64,000 nt of DNA, taken from NCBI RefSeq assembly GCF_963678635.1, contig NC_087064.1, positions 6,298,411-6,362,410 on the forward strand, read 5' to 3'. Positions 23,581-35,900 of this stretch are shown here, in pieces. This stretch comes from Symsagittifera roscoffensis (taxonomy: Eukaryota; Xenacoelomorpha; Acoela; Convolutidae). The translations under genes and the position numbers were made by a program. The notes below the pieces were generated by a model. It was not told the DNA's origin. It ran no database searches and saw nothing but the letters and a program-made list of their open reading frames with translations. Position 1 is the stretch's first letter, and each line of letters opens with the position of its first letter.

Positions 23581-25339
23581 CATAGAAGATTGAATTCATT
23601 ATAAGCGAAGATACAATTGATTCTGTTAAACAAGTTGGTAACCCAAAAAAAGTCTATATTCCAGTTTGATTACGCTTGCTAATTGCAAGCATAATAAAAA
23701 ACAGTTTAAAAAAACTCACATAATTTAAAAACCGTAGCCATAAACAACCTCACTCCTGAATCTCGTGCGACAATCGGCTTTCGAGACATAACGCAGTCGT
23801 CATAAGTGAAAAAAAAACAATGAATTCGTTTTCTGGCTATCACCTTGAATGAATTTACAAACAAGTTGCACCAAAAAGTTAAAACACTGAGCGGCTTGAA
23901 ACATAGTACAAACAGCTTTACACACAAAACGAATCATTTAAAAAATTTTGCAAATAAATCGATTATTTTTTTTAAACAGAAATTTATTGCGTGTATAATG
24001 ATCAAATCTTATGTATGATATCTATGCTCCACTGAAGCAAAAAAAAACGTAAAAACTTAACCAAAAAAACTTGAAAACAGAAGTTGAGACAAGTTCAATA
24101 AAGCCAAGATAAAACGTCAATTGAATGGTGAAATAAAAACTTTCAACTGTATGCCCAGTATCATAACATTTAGCACTCTATACTCAAAAACTATTGTACC
24201 ACATCCACTGGAAATTTAAAAAAAATAAGGATTTTGTGGTGAAAGTTATTTAGGGGCAAAAATTCTAGCAAACGGTTGCAATACCCTTGCTTCTTGCAAG
24301 GGTAAAAAACAAAACATTGATTTCTCTAGAAGGGTATTCACAGCAATTGAAAAACGCCGAAAAAAAAACATTCTTAAGTAAATGGAATTTGAAATTGTTT
24401 TTTAAGCTTTTTCTTTGTAAAGCAATATCAGTCTGCTTCAGAGACTCTTTGAAGGAGAAGTAAAAAATCCGCCTCACTCTTTGAAGAGAGTTATTTGGCC
24501 AAAACAAAATTCTAAGGAGACAAACCGGTCTTATATAACAGCAAAGCCCTTTAAGTTATGACTACCCTTCCAATAATTTTTGCTGAAGAAAATTTTGATA
24601 CAAAGGCGAAGCGGACCTTCGCAACCCTTGCCATACAGCAAAAATATTTATAAAAAACAAGTAGAAAAACTGACAAACAAATGAAACAAAACTAGGGGAA
24701 GCAAAATTTTCGTATGTCTCGACTTATTTATGTTTTTGGAACTTTTATACTGATGCGTGATAAAATAAATCATTCAAAAATTGCCCAAAACCTTTGTTGT
24801 TTCTTTCCTAGAGTGAAATTGGAATCTTCCCAAAGCCATAAAAAATTTTCTGAAAAAAATAGGAAGTCGCGGCTTCCATAGACAACACTCTCGTCATCCA
24901 TTTTTCGATTATATAGATCATCCATTCTTCATCTCAGCTATGGTATTTCCCAGAAAAATCGAAAGTTTCTAAAAAAAAACGGTCAAATTTCAAAAACTTG
25001 ACATTCCGAAACCCATAACTTTTTTCTGCAAAAAAAAATCGTGGCCGCTTGAACAGAGATGATTCCAAAAACCCTTAATCCCGATTGAACACTTAATTTA
25101 AGAATTAGCTGAGTTATTTTATGATAAAAGGCAAAAAGTTTCCAAAAACGGTCAAAACAAATAAAAATTTGACTTTTCCGAGGGCAATAACTTTTGTATA
25201 TAACTATTGGACGTAGCCGCATATGCACGGGAGCTTCCCACAAATAATTCTTTTGATTGAACTCCAAAATCTCAGAATTGAGGGGGGCAGCTTTTGAGAA
25301 AACGATTAAAATTCCACAACATAGCCAGCTGACAAATGG

Positions 25340-25452
25340 AAAAGAGTAATGAACGCAAGGAAATGAAAAAAAAACTAACTTGTTCTTTCAAAAACCTTCA
25401 ACTTTCGAATTTCGAAAAAAAATAGATGGCCTTAGAGGTCGTTGAAGGAATG
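25340..25452. repeat. partial copy of the aatgaacg element
   Basis: 'agtaatgaacgcaaggaa' to 'agatggcctta' matches the left part of 11135-11430. Confidence 0.6.
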
Positions 25453-25803
25453 CAACTCATATTCGTAGTTTTCAAATGAAACACAGCGCTGATCACCAAT
25501 ACAGAAAAGAAACAACGCTTGTAATCACTTCTGCTATGATCGAAGAATGAACAAATCGTATGAACTATCTAAAGGAAGTAATCAAAACGTAAAAAAGCCA
25601 GGTAAAAAAGGCCGTAAAAAGAAAAGAAACAATTCAGCAGCGCTAACTTTGAATTAAAATATCTGTGGATGGTTGTTTGAAGTAATAATATTTAGCTGAC
25701 TAATTTTCAATTTACAACTAAACTATAGCTGAACCATACTTGATTACGCTTAAAAACATATTGAAAACATCAAAGTTGAAAACGGTAGAATTAGGTCTCA
25801 AGG

Positions 25804-26175
25804 CAGGGGCGGACCTATGATTTCCTCGAGAAGGAGGGGAGGGGGTTTGGGGGGCTTTTTGCTTTTTTTTAGGTCACCAAAATTTTCTGGGCTCTACCAA
25901 ATCACTATAAAGACCCTATTTCGACCAAAACTAAAAAAAGCAAATCAAAGAAGGCGTTTTTAGGCACTTATATAAAAATGTTTACAAAAAATTGCGTGTT
26001 TTAACGCGCGTTCATCTCTCAAAATTAAAATAAATACACGCCTTTAGAAACATTTAAAGGTCAGTCAGCCAACAATGGATATCTCAAAATTGTACAATGG
26101 GTGGACCTTTGGGTCGGCAGGCGGTCGAATCCCTGAGGGGGAAGGGGCGTCCGCCCCCTTCTAAATCCGCTACTG
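25804..26175. mobile_element. non-autonomous DNA transposon with CAGGGGCGGA-type ends
   Basis: The left end CAGGGGCGGACCTATGATTT is answered at the right by the reverse complement of CAGTAGCGGATTTAGAAGGG, each followed by G-rich sequence. Such ends are common in hAT-like miniature elements. No coding sequence is present. Confidence 0.7.
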
Positions 26176-26419
26176 TCCCAATATATTTACACCTTTAATG
26201 AAAATAATTAGTGCTGAAAGTCCTCCATTCATTTTATAGCAGTATTAACAGCCAATTATTACCAGCATTGATATTGCTTTCAATTAGATATAAAACAGCA
26301 GAAAACAGCTCTGTCGCTCTGATCTAATGAAAGAAAAATGTATCACTTCTGCTGACTTTTCAGATAATCAGTCGTGCAATTTATATATCAGAAGCCAAAA
26401 GGTGAAAGATGCAAGATCA

Positions 26420-26490
26420 TAAAGGTGCTAAGGGTGGACCCTTTAGTTGTTGAGAGGGTCGAATCCCTGATGCGTGGGCGGGACGCATCC
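26420..26490. repeat. fragment related to the right half of the 25.8-kb element
   Basis: 'ggtggaccctttagttgttgagagggtcgaatccctga' resembles 26100-26137 (ggtggacctttgggtcggca, then gtcgaatccctga). Confidence 0.5.
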
Positions 26491-27677
26491 ACCCGAAAAA
26501 CACGTATGAAAACGTTAGCATTTCAAGGCCTGAAACTCGAAAACTAAATCAACGACTTCGATGTCTTCTTTCACATGATTTGCTTCGAGAAAAATCAAAA
26601 TTTCTTGAACTTCAATGTTCGCATTTAACTATATTAAGTCCAATCCGTTCAAAATGTGAACATCTATTAAAATTCGGCAAATTCGACGGACTGTTTTTGA
26701 ACAATAGCTCATGAGCAGTTTAAAATAGAAGGTGATGATCTCTAGATGATACCAAAGTTTTGGGATCATTTTATCTATCACACCTTTAAGTACCTAGAAA
26801 AGAAATTCCACAGCTACAAAAAGAATAAACCTCTCGGCTAAGCATCTTTAAAATTTGTGCCTGCGATTATGAACCCAACGTCCCCATTTGCACATAGAGG
26901 GAGGGATTAATTTCCAGAGAAAAACAGCTTTCTAAAATGAAAAATCAATTTAACGGATACCCCAACCAAAAGGGCATCACTGAACAGGCATTATCACACT
27001 CAAGCTGATTGATGTCTAAGTAAAACGCAATCAATTGGCCTACTTAAATTTTTTAAATGAAGGTTGAGAAATCAAATAGCTCTTTAAATAATTTTTGATC
27101 TTTTTTAAGGTCGCGGTTTCGAGGAAAGCAAACTACGACAGTCCGTGCTTCTTTAACTTCGCATCATATAACGAAGAATTTTCCCTGCAGCACCTTATTA
27201 ATCTACATATTTGATTATTCTTCTTCTGCAATGAAAAAAGCCGTCATAAAATGCGACTAAGTTGATCATCTTTTTCATTCTGAAACTAGTTTCTGAGTTT
27301 TGATTTCTTGAATTCTGGTAGTTTACAAGCGTTGGAAAATCTGGTAAAAATTGCAAATATTGAACTAGTGCCAAGTGGTTATGAAAAAATAGAGGCGGAA
27401 ATGGGAAGGGGGCTCTGCTGCTCAATGGATCCATTTAGTTGTTTTGCAAATTATTAAGTCAATTACAACTCACTCGTTTACTCACTCAATGACTGCGCGG
27501 TATTTATTAAACCTTTCATCCTTACATCGCATCAAAATTACTTAAAAACATTAATATACTTAACAAAACTTAAAGCTTGGAATAGGCTGTTAAGAATCAA
27601 AAAATGGACACGCAAGGAAAATCACAGTTGCCTATTAGCATGTGATAATTGCTTCAGTTGGATGTTAGACGAAAAAC

Positions 27678-27780
27678 ACTGCTCGTATCAAGGCGAAGCC
27701 CTTAATATTCCGACTGCCTTTTAAGGTTTATGGAGCAGTTACAATTTGAAAAACTTAAATGTAACAAAATGATCTGCTTT
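27678..27780 (+). repeat. head of the hairpin-headed element, copy 3 (truncated)
   Basis: The outer stem ACTGCTC/GAGCAGT (27678-27739) is intact. The inner stem is AAGG/CCTT where other copies have CAGG/CCTG, so both sides changed together. The sequence diverges soon after the head. Confidence 0.6.
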
Positions 27781-27944
27781 TTTGCCGCTTCTGGTCAAAA
27801 AAATTTTGGTCAAACCTTGATTTTAATCGCAGACTCAGAAAGTAACGTACTTCGGTACGGGAATTATTTAGACATATGCTGATATATTCAATTAATTTAC
27901 ATTTATTTACATTTATAACTTAAGAAAAGACAAAGGGGGCTAAT

Positions 27945-28305
27945 TCTCATGCGCGAAGGACCGAATGGGTGAAAAAACTTGTGAGCGAAGGACCGAAAAC
28001 AAAATTAGCCGAAAGTCAATTTTTAAAAAGACGCAATTGCCATTCAATTAAAATGAATAAAATGAAGCAATATTTTGCTTCTTTCATAATGAAACCCTTG
28101 AAATATATAATTTGCTCCAACTTGGCGGCGGCCAGTGACAATTTAAAAGTTTGGCATAATTCTGCCGCTTTTATATTCGGCCAGTATCAAAATTCAGTCA
28201 CTGGAAATGTTTACTTTCTTTCCAAATTTTAGATTACTGAAATCTGATTGGCTGATTTTTATTTTCGCGCATTCGGTCTTTCACGTGTGAGGGATTCCAC
28301 CAAAA
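27945..28305. repeat. possible inverted-repeat element with 'ggaccgaa' ends
   Basis: The left side has two 'gcgaaggaccgaa' boxes. The right side ends 'attttcgcgcattcggtctttcacgtgtgag', an approximate inverted match. The interior is unremarkable. Confidence 0.4.
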
Positions 28306-29380
28306 AAAATACTAGAATTTTTACGGCGCAATTGAGCTGGCAATAATTTAATAACGCCCGAATTTGTAACCCTATTTAATGAACATTTAAGCAGTTATGA
28401 TAAATTGATATGCAATATAAAATGATAATTCAGCAATTGAAGAACATTTTTCAAAAAAGGCGACGAATCTGTGAAATTTTAGAACGAAAGTTTACTAACA
28501 TAACTCATTCATTCATATATTTTTCCAAATAAGTGTTTAACACTCGATAAATTTCAAAAGAATGGCAAAAAACTTTCGATACTCATGACTATATTTGAAG
28601 CTATTTTCAAAATCGCGTACTGAATCTTTTCTGTTACACGGCCAAAAATTGCCAAAATGTTAATTGAACTTATGTTTTTATTGAAAATTGTGATTTTGTT
28701 TAGCTGTTAAAAGTTTTGTTAAATAATTTCAAGCAATCAAATTCCATTTCAAAATAGCAAAAAGATCAGTATTGGGCGGTAAAACAGAAAAAACCGACGT
28801 ACCGATGGGACCTAATACTCTGATTTGTTGGTTAAAAAAATCTTGAGAATTGCGAAAAATCTTGAGAAAAAAATATCGGTCATTCTATGCTTATTGAGTC
28901 AATAAGCAAGGTAATTTTTTTCACAGTATCAAAACCAGTATTCAAAGTACGAAATCTTTCGCTAAAGCATTTCAAAGTATCATATGAAGCTTCTTCAAAG
29001 AACCTTTTGAGAATAAAAGAGAATGTAATGATATGAGAGCAAGATATAGAATAACGAAGAAACCTTAGTTACAGTTCTAGCGATAGAAACATTCGATAGG
29101 ATAGCATGACCGTGATTATATCAACAACATGAGGCCTGGGAAATTAGACGACTCGCAAATTATACGACCACAAACAAAATGAATTTAGACAACAAGAACT
29201 GAGCCAACTAAAATTCTTAGAAAAAAAAGCTATAAAAAAAACAAAAATAGTATATTATGACAGAACCGATCAAAATTCTAATTATAAATTTTGCAAACAA
29301 ACATATGTTTGAAAAAATGTAAACGAATTCTGACAAAATCTGCACAACTCAGTTTTTACCCCGGGTCGAGGTCGGGGACT

Positions 29381-29890
29381 TATGTTGCGACCATTGCGAC
29401 TCAAAATGGGTATGTTGCGACCATTGCGACCCAAATCAGGTATGTTGCGACCATTGCGACCCAAAATGGGTATGTTGCGACTTTGCGCGACCGAAGAAAT
29501 TTTATGCGACTTTGCGCGACCGAAGAAACTTTATGCGACTTTGCGCGACCCAAATACGGTATGTTGCGACTTTGCGCGACCCAAGTAAGGTATGTTGCGA
29601 CCATTGTGACTCAAAATGGGCATGTTGCGACTTTGCGCGACCCAGAACAGATATGTTGCGACTTCGTGGGACCCAAAAAAGGTATGTTGCGACCATCGCG
29701 ACACAAAATGGTTATGATCCGACTTTGCGCGACCGAAATATTTGCGCGACTCAACAAAGATATGTTGCGACCTTCTGCGACCCAAAAAAGGTATGTTGCG
29801 ACCACTGCGACTCAAAATGGGCATGTTGCGACTCAGTGCGACCGAAACATTTACGCGACTTCGCGCGACCCAAAAAAGATATGTTGCGAC
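29381..29890. repeat. minisatellite, about 18 units of 27-32 bp
   Basis: The unit is like 'tatgttgcgaccattgcg' followed by 'acccaaaatggg', with two GCGAC boxes per unit. Variant units (ttgcgcgacc, cattgcgact) alternate and are shuffled. Open frames of up to 212 codons appear on both strands because the unit is close to 30 bp; these are judged by-products. The array lies between array genes 3 and 4. Confidence 0.9.
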
Positions 29891-31198
29891 TTCCCGTTAA
29901 ACTTTAGTAGAAATGATTACGAATCTTAATTTAGAGACCGCGTATAGTTTCATTGAAGGCACCCGGGAACGCGACATTCTCTATGTTCGCCGAACACTCT
30001 CTAGTTCTTTTCAAACAAAGGGAAACAATTTTCGCAACATTACAGATACAAAAACAAAATTTATAGTTCATGTGAAGGAGTCTGAAAAATTATCTAATTC
30101 CGATTAATTTGAAATTAAATGAAGGAAAAACTCTAGAGCAAAACTATGTTTACTGGCAAATTAACAATAAAAAGATTCACCGAAGAAAACTTTATTGACG
30201 AACTCAACACTAGTAATAAAAGTTGAACACCAAACGCAGCACATAATTTACATAAAAACAGGATGCTAACTTAAACAAAAACTGAACTAAAATTGAGAAA
30301 AAAAAAACGATTTTTTGTAGGACAAAACTGAGCAATATACCAAAATGAACGAGTCAAAATTTTGAAAGATCATTAGGTGCGCTTACCCTAAACAGGGCGG
30401 AAACACCCGAAAATATTTGAGACAAAAACCAGAAGGCTGTAAAGGAATCTGAAATAGATTGAAAGCTAAAAAGTTGTATAGGGAAAAGGAGATAATCAAT
30501 CTGCGCTCCAAATTTTTGAAAAGGTCGGACACAGCAGAGACGTTACTTGTACATTAAAAACGCTATGTGTAACTTTCAAAACTGGAAGTTTTAAATTATA
30601 GCCAACGTTTTATTAAATGATTTTTCAATGTTCCAATTTCGAAGAAAATAAATATCACGTTGAAGCTAACTTAATATCTAGTTTTTAATGATTTGCACTA
30701 TTTTCAGCGCCTAAGCCAAAACTAAAGACTACAGTGCAACATAAAAACAATTCCTTAATCCGCTGGAAAATTTGGAACCACAAATTCACTTTCGAATCTA
30801 TAATTCGTTACAATTCTCTTTGTCATTTGCTTTCATCTAAATCGAGAGTGTGATTCAACTTTCATTTAGCAAACAGATTTGAAATCAATTAAAAAAAATC
30901 CAAAAAACCAACTGCGATAAATCGATTTTTAGAAACCTAAAAACCTGCCAAAATATAAGCAAAAACTACAAAGGTACAATTAAGGAGAAAAAAAATCAGT
31001 GCTTGTCGATGGCACCCTTAGAAGATTTTTAACGAGTTCAGACAAATCGATTACCTTCCAAAAAATTTAGCCATTAAGCAGATAGAAATAGAAGCAAAAA
31101 CAATGAAACAAACGTAGGACTATTTGATTAAAAAAAAAACAGACTTAAATAAAAACAAAAAGCTTAAGGATGAAAAAGTAGTTTAAAATTGCATATGG
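29891..31198. other. spacer, no gene found
   Basis: No open frame or repeat that could be supported was recognised. A 'gtcgga' at 30523 may be a scrap of the hairpin-headed element. Confidence 0.35.
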
Positions 31199-31605
31199 AC
31201 TGCTCGTATATCAGGACAAAGCCCTGAATGTTACGACTTCTCTTTTTCCATATCGAACAGTTTTTGGGGAAAAAATGATTTACTTCAAATTTTGGACAAT
31301 ATCAAAGATCAAATGTGAAAATTCGAGTCGTACGAAAATACTACGACATATTTGCTAGCCTCAATTAAATTTGGAACAATTTTGTTGTGTGGGATAATTA
31401 TTTACGCATAAATAATAAATATTCTTCAAAGCGCGCATAACTTAGTTCAGAGCATGGCCAAATTGGAATCTTTGAATCTCCTAGAACTTTACAAAAAATG
31501 ATCAGAGGCAAAATATCTTTCTATTTCGATCGCCAAACAACGACTGAATAAAAACAACGACACCAAGCTTAAATATTCGGTTTTATGGGAAAGTCGGAAC
31601 AATAA
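31199..31605 (+). mobile_element. hairpin-headed element, copy 4
   Basis: The head starts ACTGCTCG at 31199 and closes with CGAACAGT. The right end is 'aaagtcggaacaataa' (31590-31605). At about 405 bp its length matches copy 1. The interior is diverged. Confidence 0.6.
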
Positions 31606-32025
31606 ATAAGAAGCTTGCTTCAGGAAATCGACTTTTCAACCAGCCGAAAATTCCTCTCTTTGCGTCTAACAATTTCAAGTGAAAAGGTCCAAATGCAAGC
31701 TTTGTTCATGGTCGATGACGGATTTAAGCAACGGATTGTAGTATGATAAAGCCTCTTTTTTCCAAAAAAAATGTGTAAAAAAACTGTTGTTAAATTAAGT
31801 TTCATGATTAACTTTGATTACAATTGATAAAAAGTTTAAAAAAATTTCTATCGCATTTTATAGACTAAATCCAAAAAAAATGAAAATGTGATATTGTTCA
31901 ATTTCATGTTTATTTAAACTTCATAAATTGAAACTTAAATGTTACTTAATTTTTGCTAATTTACAGTTAATTTGTCGTTGAGCCATGATTACAACACTTT
32001 CAATACTACGCCTACAGATGAAACA

Positions 32026-32495
32026 AGGCTGTTCGTATCAAAGCGATGCCCTGAAAAATCAGATTACCTTTTCAATTGTCTCGAATACTTTTCGGTTTGA
32101 GAAAAATTTGATAAAACTCTAAATTTAGCAGTTTTTTGATCTATTTCTAGCTTATAGACAAAATGAAGTACTAAATGATAAAATTTGAGCCTTGTACGGA
32201 ATTAAGGGGCACACTAGCGTTCATCAATCAAATTTTGAGAGCAGAATAATTCGCTATGCTAAAATAATTCGCTATTCTTACATCAATGATAAATTCAATT
32301 CAATACGTCGCGCAGAAATTAGTCAAACATGTAGCCAAAACCATAGTTCTCAACTACACAGAAAAGCCACAACTTATTGCTTCCGAAATAAATTTCTAAA
32401 CTTGAATTCATGGAGTCAATGCATTTCGTTGAAAACTATTATTGGCCTATATAAAAAAGCACATTCCTTTACTGCCTTCGGAAGGTCTGAACAAG
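32026..32495 (+). mobile_element. hairpin-headed element, copy 5 (degenerate)
   Basis: The head is recognisable (ctgttcgtatcaaagcgatgccctga) although its outer stem is lost, and the right end is 'aaggtctgaacaa'. It is about 470 bp long and lies next to copy 4, downstream of array gene 4. Confidence 0.5.
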
Positions 32496-32977
32496 TTAAT
32501 TAGAGGAAGGACTAAACTAGAGACAAAATTTTAAACTACTATTTACAAAAATTAAGAAATATGGATTGAAGGCATTGAAGAATTCACAAAAGGCTATAAA
32601 CATCCTCTTCTTGTTATGATCATAACTAATAAGCACATAAATTGGTCATATAAGAACCGTGTACTTTTTCCTAGCATCAGAAAAGCTCAGTTGACACAAA
32701 ATTTCAGTGCACAATTTTCTCGAGACTTTCTGGAGAAACTGAGATTATTGTCACAATTTTCTGCGACATGAAAGATATTAAAAGTTACTTAAAAATAAAT
32801 GGCTGAACAGGACACTAGCAATCAATGTAAAGTACTGAAGCATAAACCCGTAAATAAGTTGATTGGTTGCATGAATAGAGCACCTGTACATTCTACAGAA
32901 CGCAAAATCTAGATTAGATAGAGGAAACTGCAGATTGTGCCAATTACGTATCTCGATTCTGAAAAGAATCCACGTAA

Positions 32978-35900
32978 TTAGGCATCTTCTTCGTCCAGGT
33001 AATCGCCTTCAGGGAGATCCTCATGCTCGTGGTTTTCCTGTCTGGAGTTCTCCAAAGAGTAATCCAGTGACTGCGCTTCTACATGTGATTCCAGCTTGAA
33101 CTGGATTAACTGACTACTTTCTTGGCCATGCAAAAGCCCAGTCACTCCAAGATCTTCTAGAAGCCGCTGGATAGGTCCATTCACGTTGATTCTATGCACA
33201 ACTCCTGCTGTGAATGAGCTTCCCGGAAATAACCTAGCCAGTAATCTAGGGTCGCTGGTAGACAATAAGACCCTGTCTGAAGATGAGTCACTGTGACTCC
33301 TGCTAATCGGACTGGTCCTGTTTTGAGATGTCCTCAAACTTTGAGGTCGAGCTCCGCGTGATATGTCAGGGTTGGCTCTAGTTGATGAGTCATGCTGATT
33401 GAGACGCATGACGTCAATGGATATTTCTGAAAAAAACGCGAGCGTGAATTTTTAAAGTCGTATTTATAAATGTAATTGAACCAACCATCTCTTTGTATAT
33501 GAAACAGTGCAAAGGTGACGTCCAATTTGTACCAACGGTCATTTGTGCCAAAATGAAAAATCGGTCCCATTTGTACCAAAATTATTCAACTCGATTTCTG
33601 ATTGGTCGAATTGTGAGCCAACGAATTATTACATTAATTTTCTACTGTTCAAACAAAGAAAACTAAACAGCAGAATAGTGACCGCCGCAGTCGCGCCAAC
33701 GTGTTGCGAGCTTGCCAACAGAGGGTAGGACTCTATACGAAAATTAGAGCCGGTTATCGCCGCTAAGCGGCGACGCGCGCGTAGCGCGCCCGCCGGCGAC
33801 CTTAAGCCAAGAGCTTAAAGTAGTCGGCTTAATAGTCTTAGGCCAATTGAATATTTTTGGTACTAACGCAATTGATTTTTTATTTTGGTACAAATGGGAC
33901 TGATTTATCATTTTGGTACTTGTGAATACCCACCAGTGCAAATTAAATGGAAAAATTGACCCCTATTATAACACAGGCATTGCTTGTGTATATACAAATG
34001 CATTTCTTCGGTTCTCTATTTTTCACTCAGATATTTGCAATGAATCTATGAATATATGAACTATTTACAAACAAATCAACGCTCAATATACTAAATAATG
34101 CAATATAGCGGGGAAATAGATCTATCGGACGCTTGATTTTACTAACAAATTCAAATGCGAGAGCTTTTCAGACGAGAAAAGCCACTTTACAATAACTAGC
34201 GCTTCACTCGGAGTGCAGCCAGTATTTAGACAGCCGCGTATTCATACTTGTCAGTATTTAGACAAATACTGTATGAACTAATCAGAATCGAGAAAAGACA
34301 TAAATAATCCAAAATAAATAATAATTATTTATTTATTTCTTCTTTGTCTCGATTCTGATTGGTTGAAACAGTATTTGTCTAAATACTGAACCGGTCTGAA
34401 TACGCGGTTGTCTAAATACTGATATGTAACCTCTTCACTCGCACCTACAGACTACAAATAAACTGGGCTCACCAATCAGAGGAATTTCAATTTCATTAAC
34501 TGAACTTTTTATAAAAATCAACTTTTAGGCTCCTTATGACCAAAATGGTCTCATCTCCAAAACTGTTGAACTTCATCAGATATGAGAAATTTTAGATCAA
34601 AAAAAGGTTCCCAAAAAGCCGAGAGCATATCTCAGCGGTTGAAAAGTTTTGATTAGTCACATTTAGAAGAAAGCAGATTTAAAGCCCCTGAGTGTATCCT
34701 GGCAGCACCTCAAGATAAGTTTGCGAATTTCAAGTTTTATTAAATTTTTCTCCACTTTTTTTTCATTTCTCCACACAAAGTGTCAATCAACTAAAAGAGC
34801 TCAAAAAATTTCATTTCTTTTCGGAAAACTGCCACCAAACTGAATACGTTTATTTGCCAGTTAGGTAGCAAAAAAAGTAGGTTCATACTAATACACTCTG
34901 CTCGCCAAGTGTAAAAATTGGATCAAGACATAAATTATGATAAATCTCAAAATTAAAATCCAATTCCGAAACTAGAAGTCGTTCACACTTTTTTCGCGCT
35001 GTTTCCACAATTGGAGAGCGCAATTTGCCTGCCTTATAGAAAAGAATTTGATTTGAACTATAAAATAATATTGGTGAAACCGCAAAAAATCAAACTGGCA
35101 GGAGAATTTTCCTTAAAAAAAAACAAAAACAAGTCATCACCTTGGCACTTAGAAACGCGTCACCTTGAAACTCTTCGAATATATGATTGCCAACATTAAA
35201 ATATTATTAACCCAATTTGAGTAAGATGTTTCAGGAGTAAATTTAATCAGCTGGGAAATCTTAAAAATAAAGTCCACTTTTGAAACTAACAGTTATTCAG
35301 GTTTTAGAGAACCATTAGCTCTTTTTTATCTGAGACAAAAACTCGCCTTTCGTTCGCCGAATAAAATTGAAGTGAACCGGCGAAAAATGCAAATGAGCGT
35401 GAACAAATTTTCATACTTTTCACGAAACAAAAGCCCACATTTTCTGTTAAATTTTTATAGATTCAATTTGTAAAAATTACGAAGTTCAGTGATTCAGTGA
35501 TTTGATTTTATAACCAGTAAAACGAAATCCATCCTAGTTCCTGTCAGGTGTTTAGTCTATTGATGCAACTAAATTCTTATAAAAGCCAACTAACCGTTCG
35601 GAGCTTGGGTATTGATGACAACTGGAATGAAGTTGCTGTCAAACTCGTTCAGCAGTATTTGCAAGTAGTGGAGATTCCCGCCCGATGAAATAAGATGCAG
35701 CAAAGTCGTGAAGCAGTTCGAAGCCGATATGTTCCATTCACTTCGTCGAAAAGTGATGTACGCCAAAGCAGGCAAGTCTTGGATATCGAAATTGCTGAAT
35801 GACTTAAAGTAAGCAGTTGATATGGCGAACATGTAAACCAATTCTTCGGGCCTTTTTACCGAGCGCGCAATGCGATCAATTTCGTCATCGGATAGGCTTG

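Larger units (their letters stand above)
22735..24660. repeat. long dispersed repeat region, copy 2 (composite)
   Basis: The start (22735, 'aagcttcgcaccatttgcgag') matches 42470. The part 23400-23710 matches 43340-43580, including the tRNA-like block and 'gttaacccaaaaagtctatattcc'. The part 24250-24310 matches 8005-8045. A foldback (22973-23216) is nested inside. No coding capacity was recognised and the boundaries are approximate. Confidence 0.5.

Noticed and set aside
29282..29929. Overlapping frames of 60-212 codons in the 30-bp array
   Set aside because: Same cause: a repeat with a period close to a multiple of three, with no recognisable protein feature.
32192..32503. 103-codon plus-strand frame
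   Set aside because: It lies inside a copy of the hairpin-headed element and has no recognisable feature.
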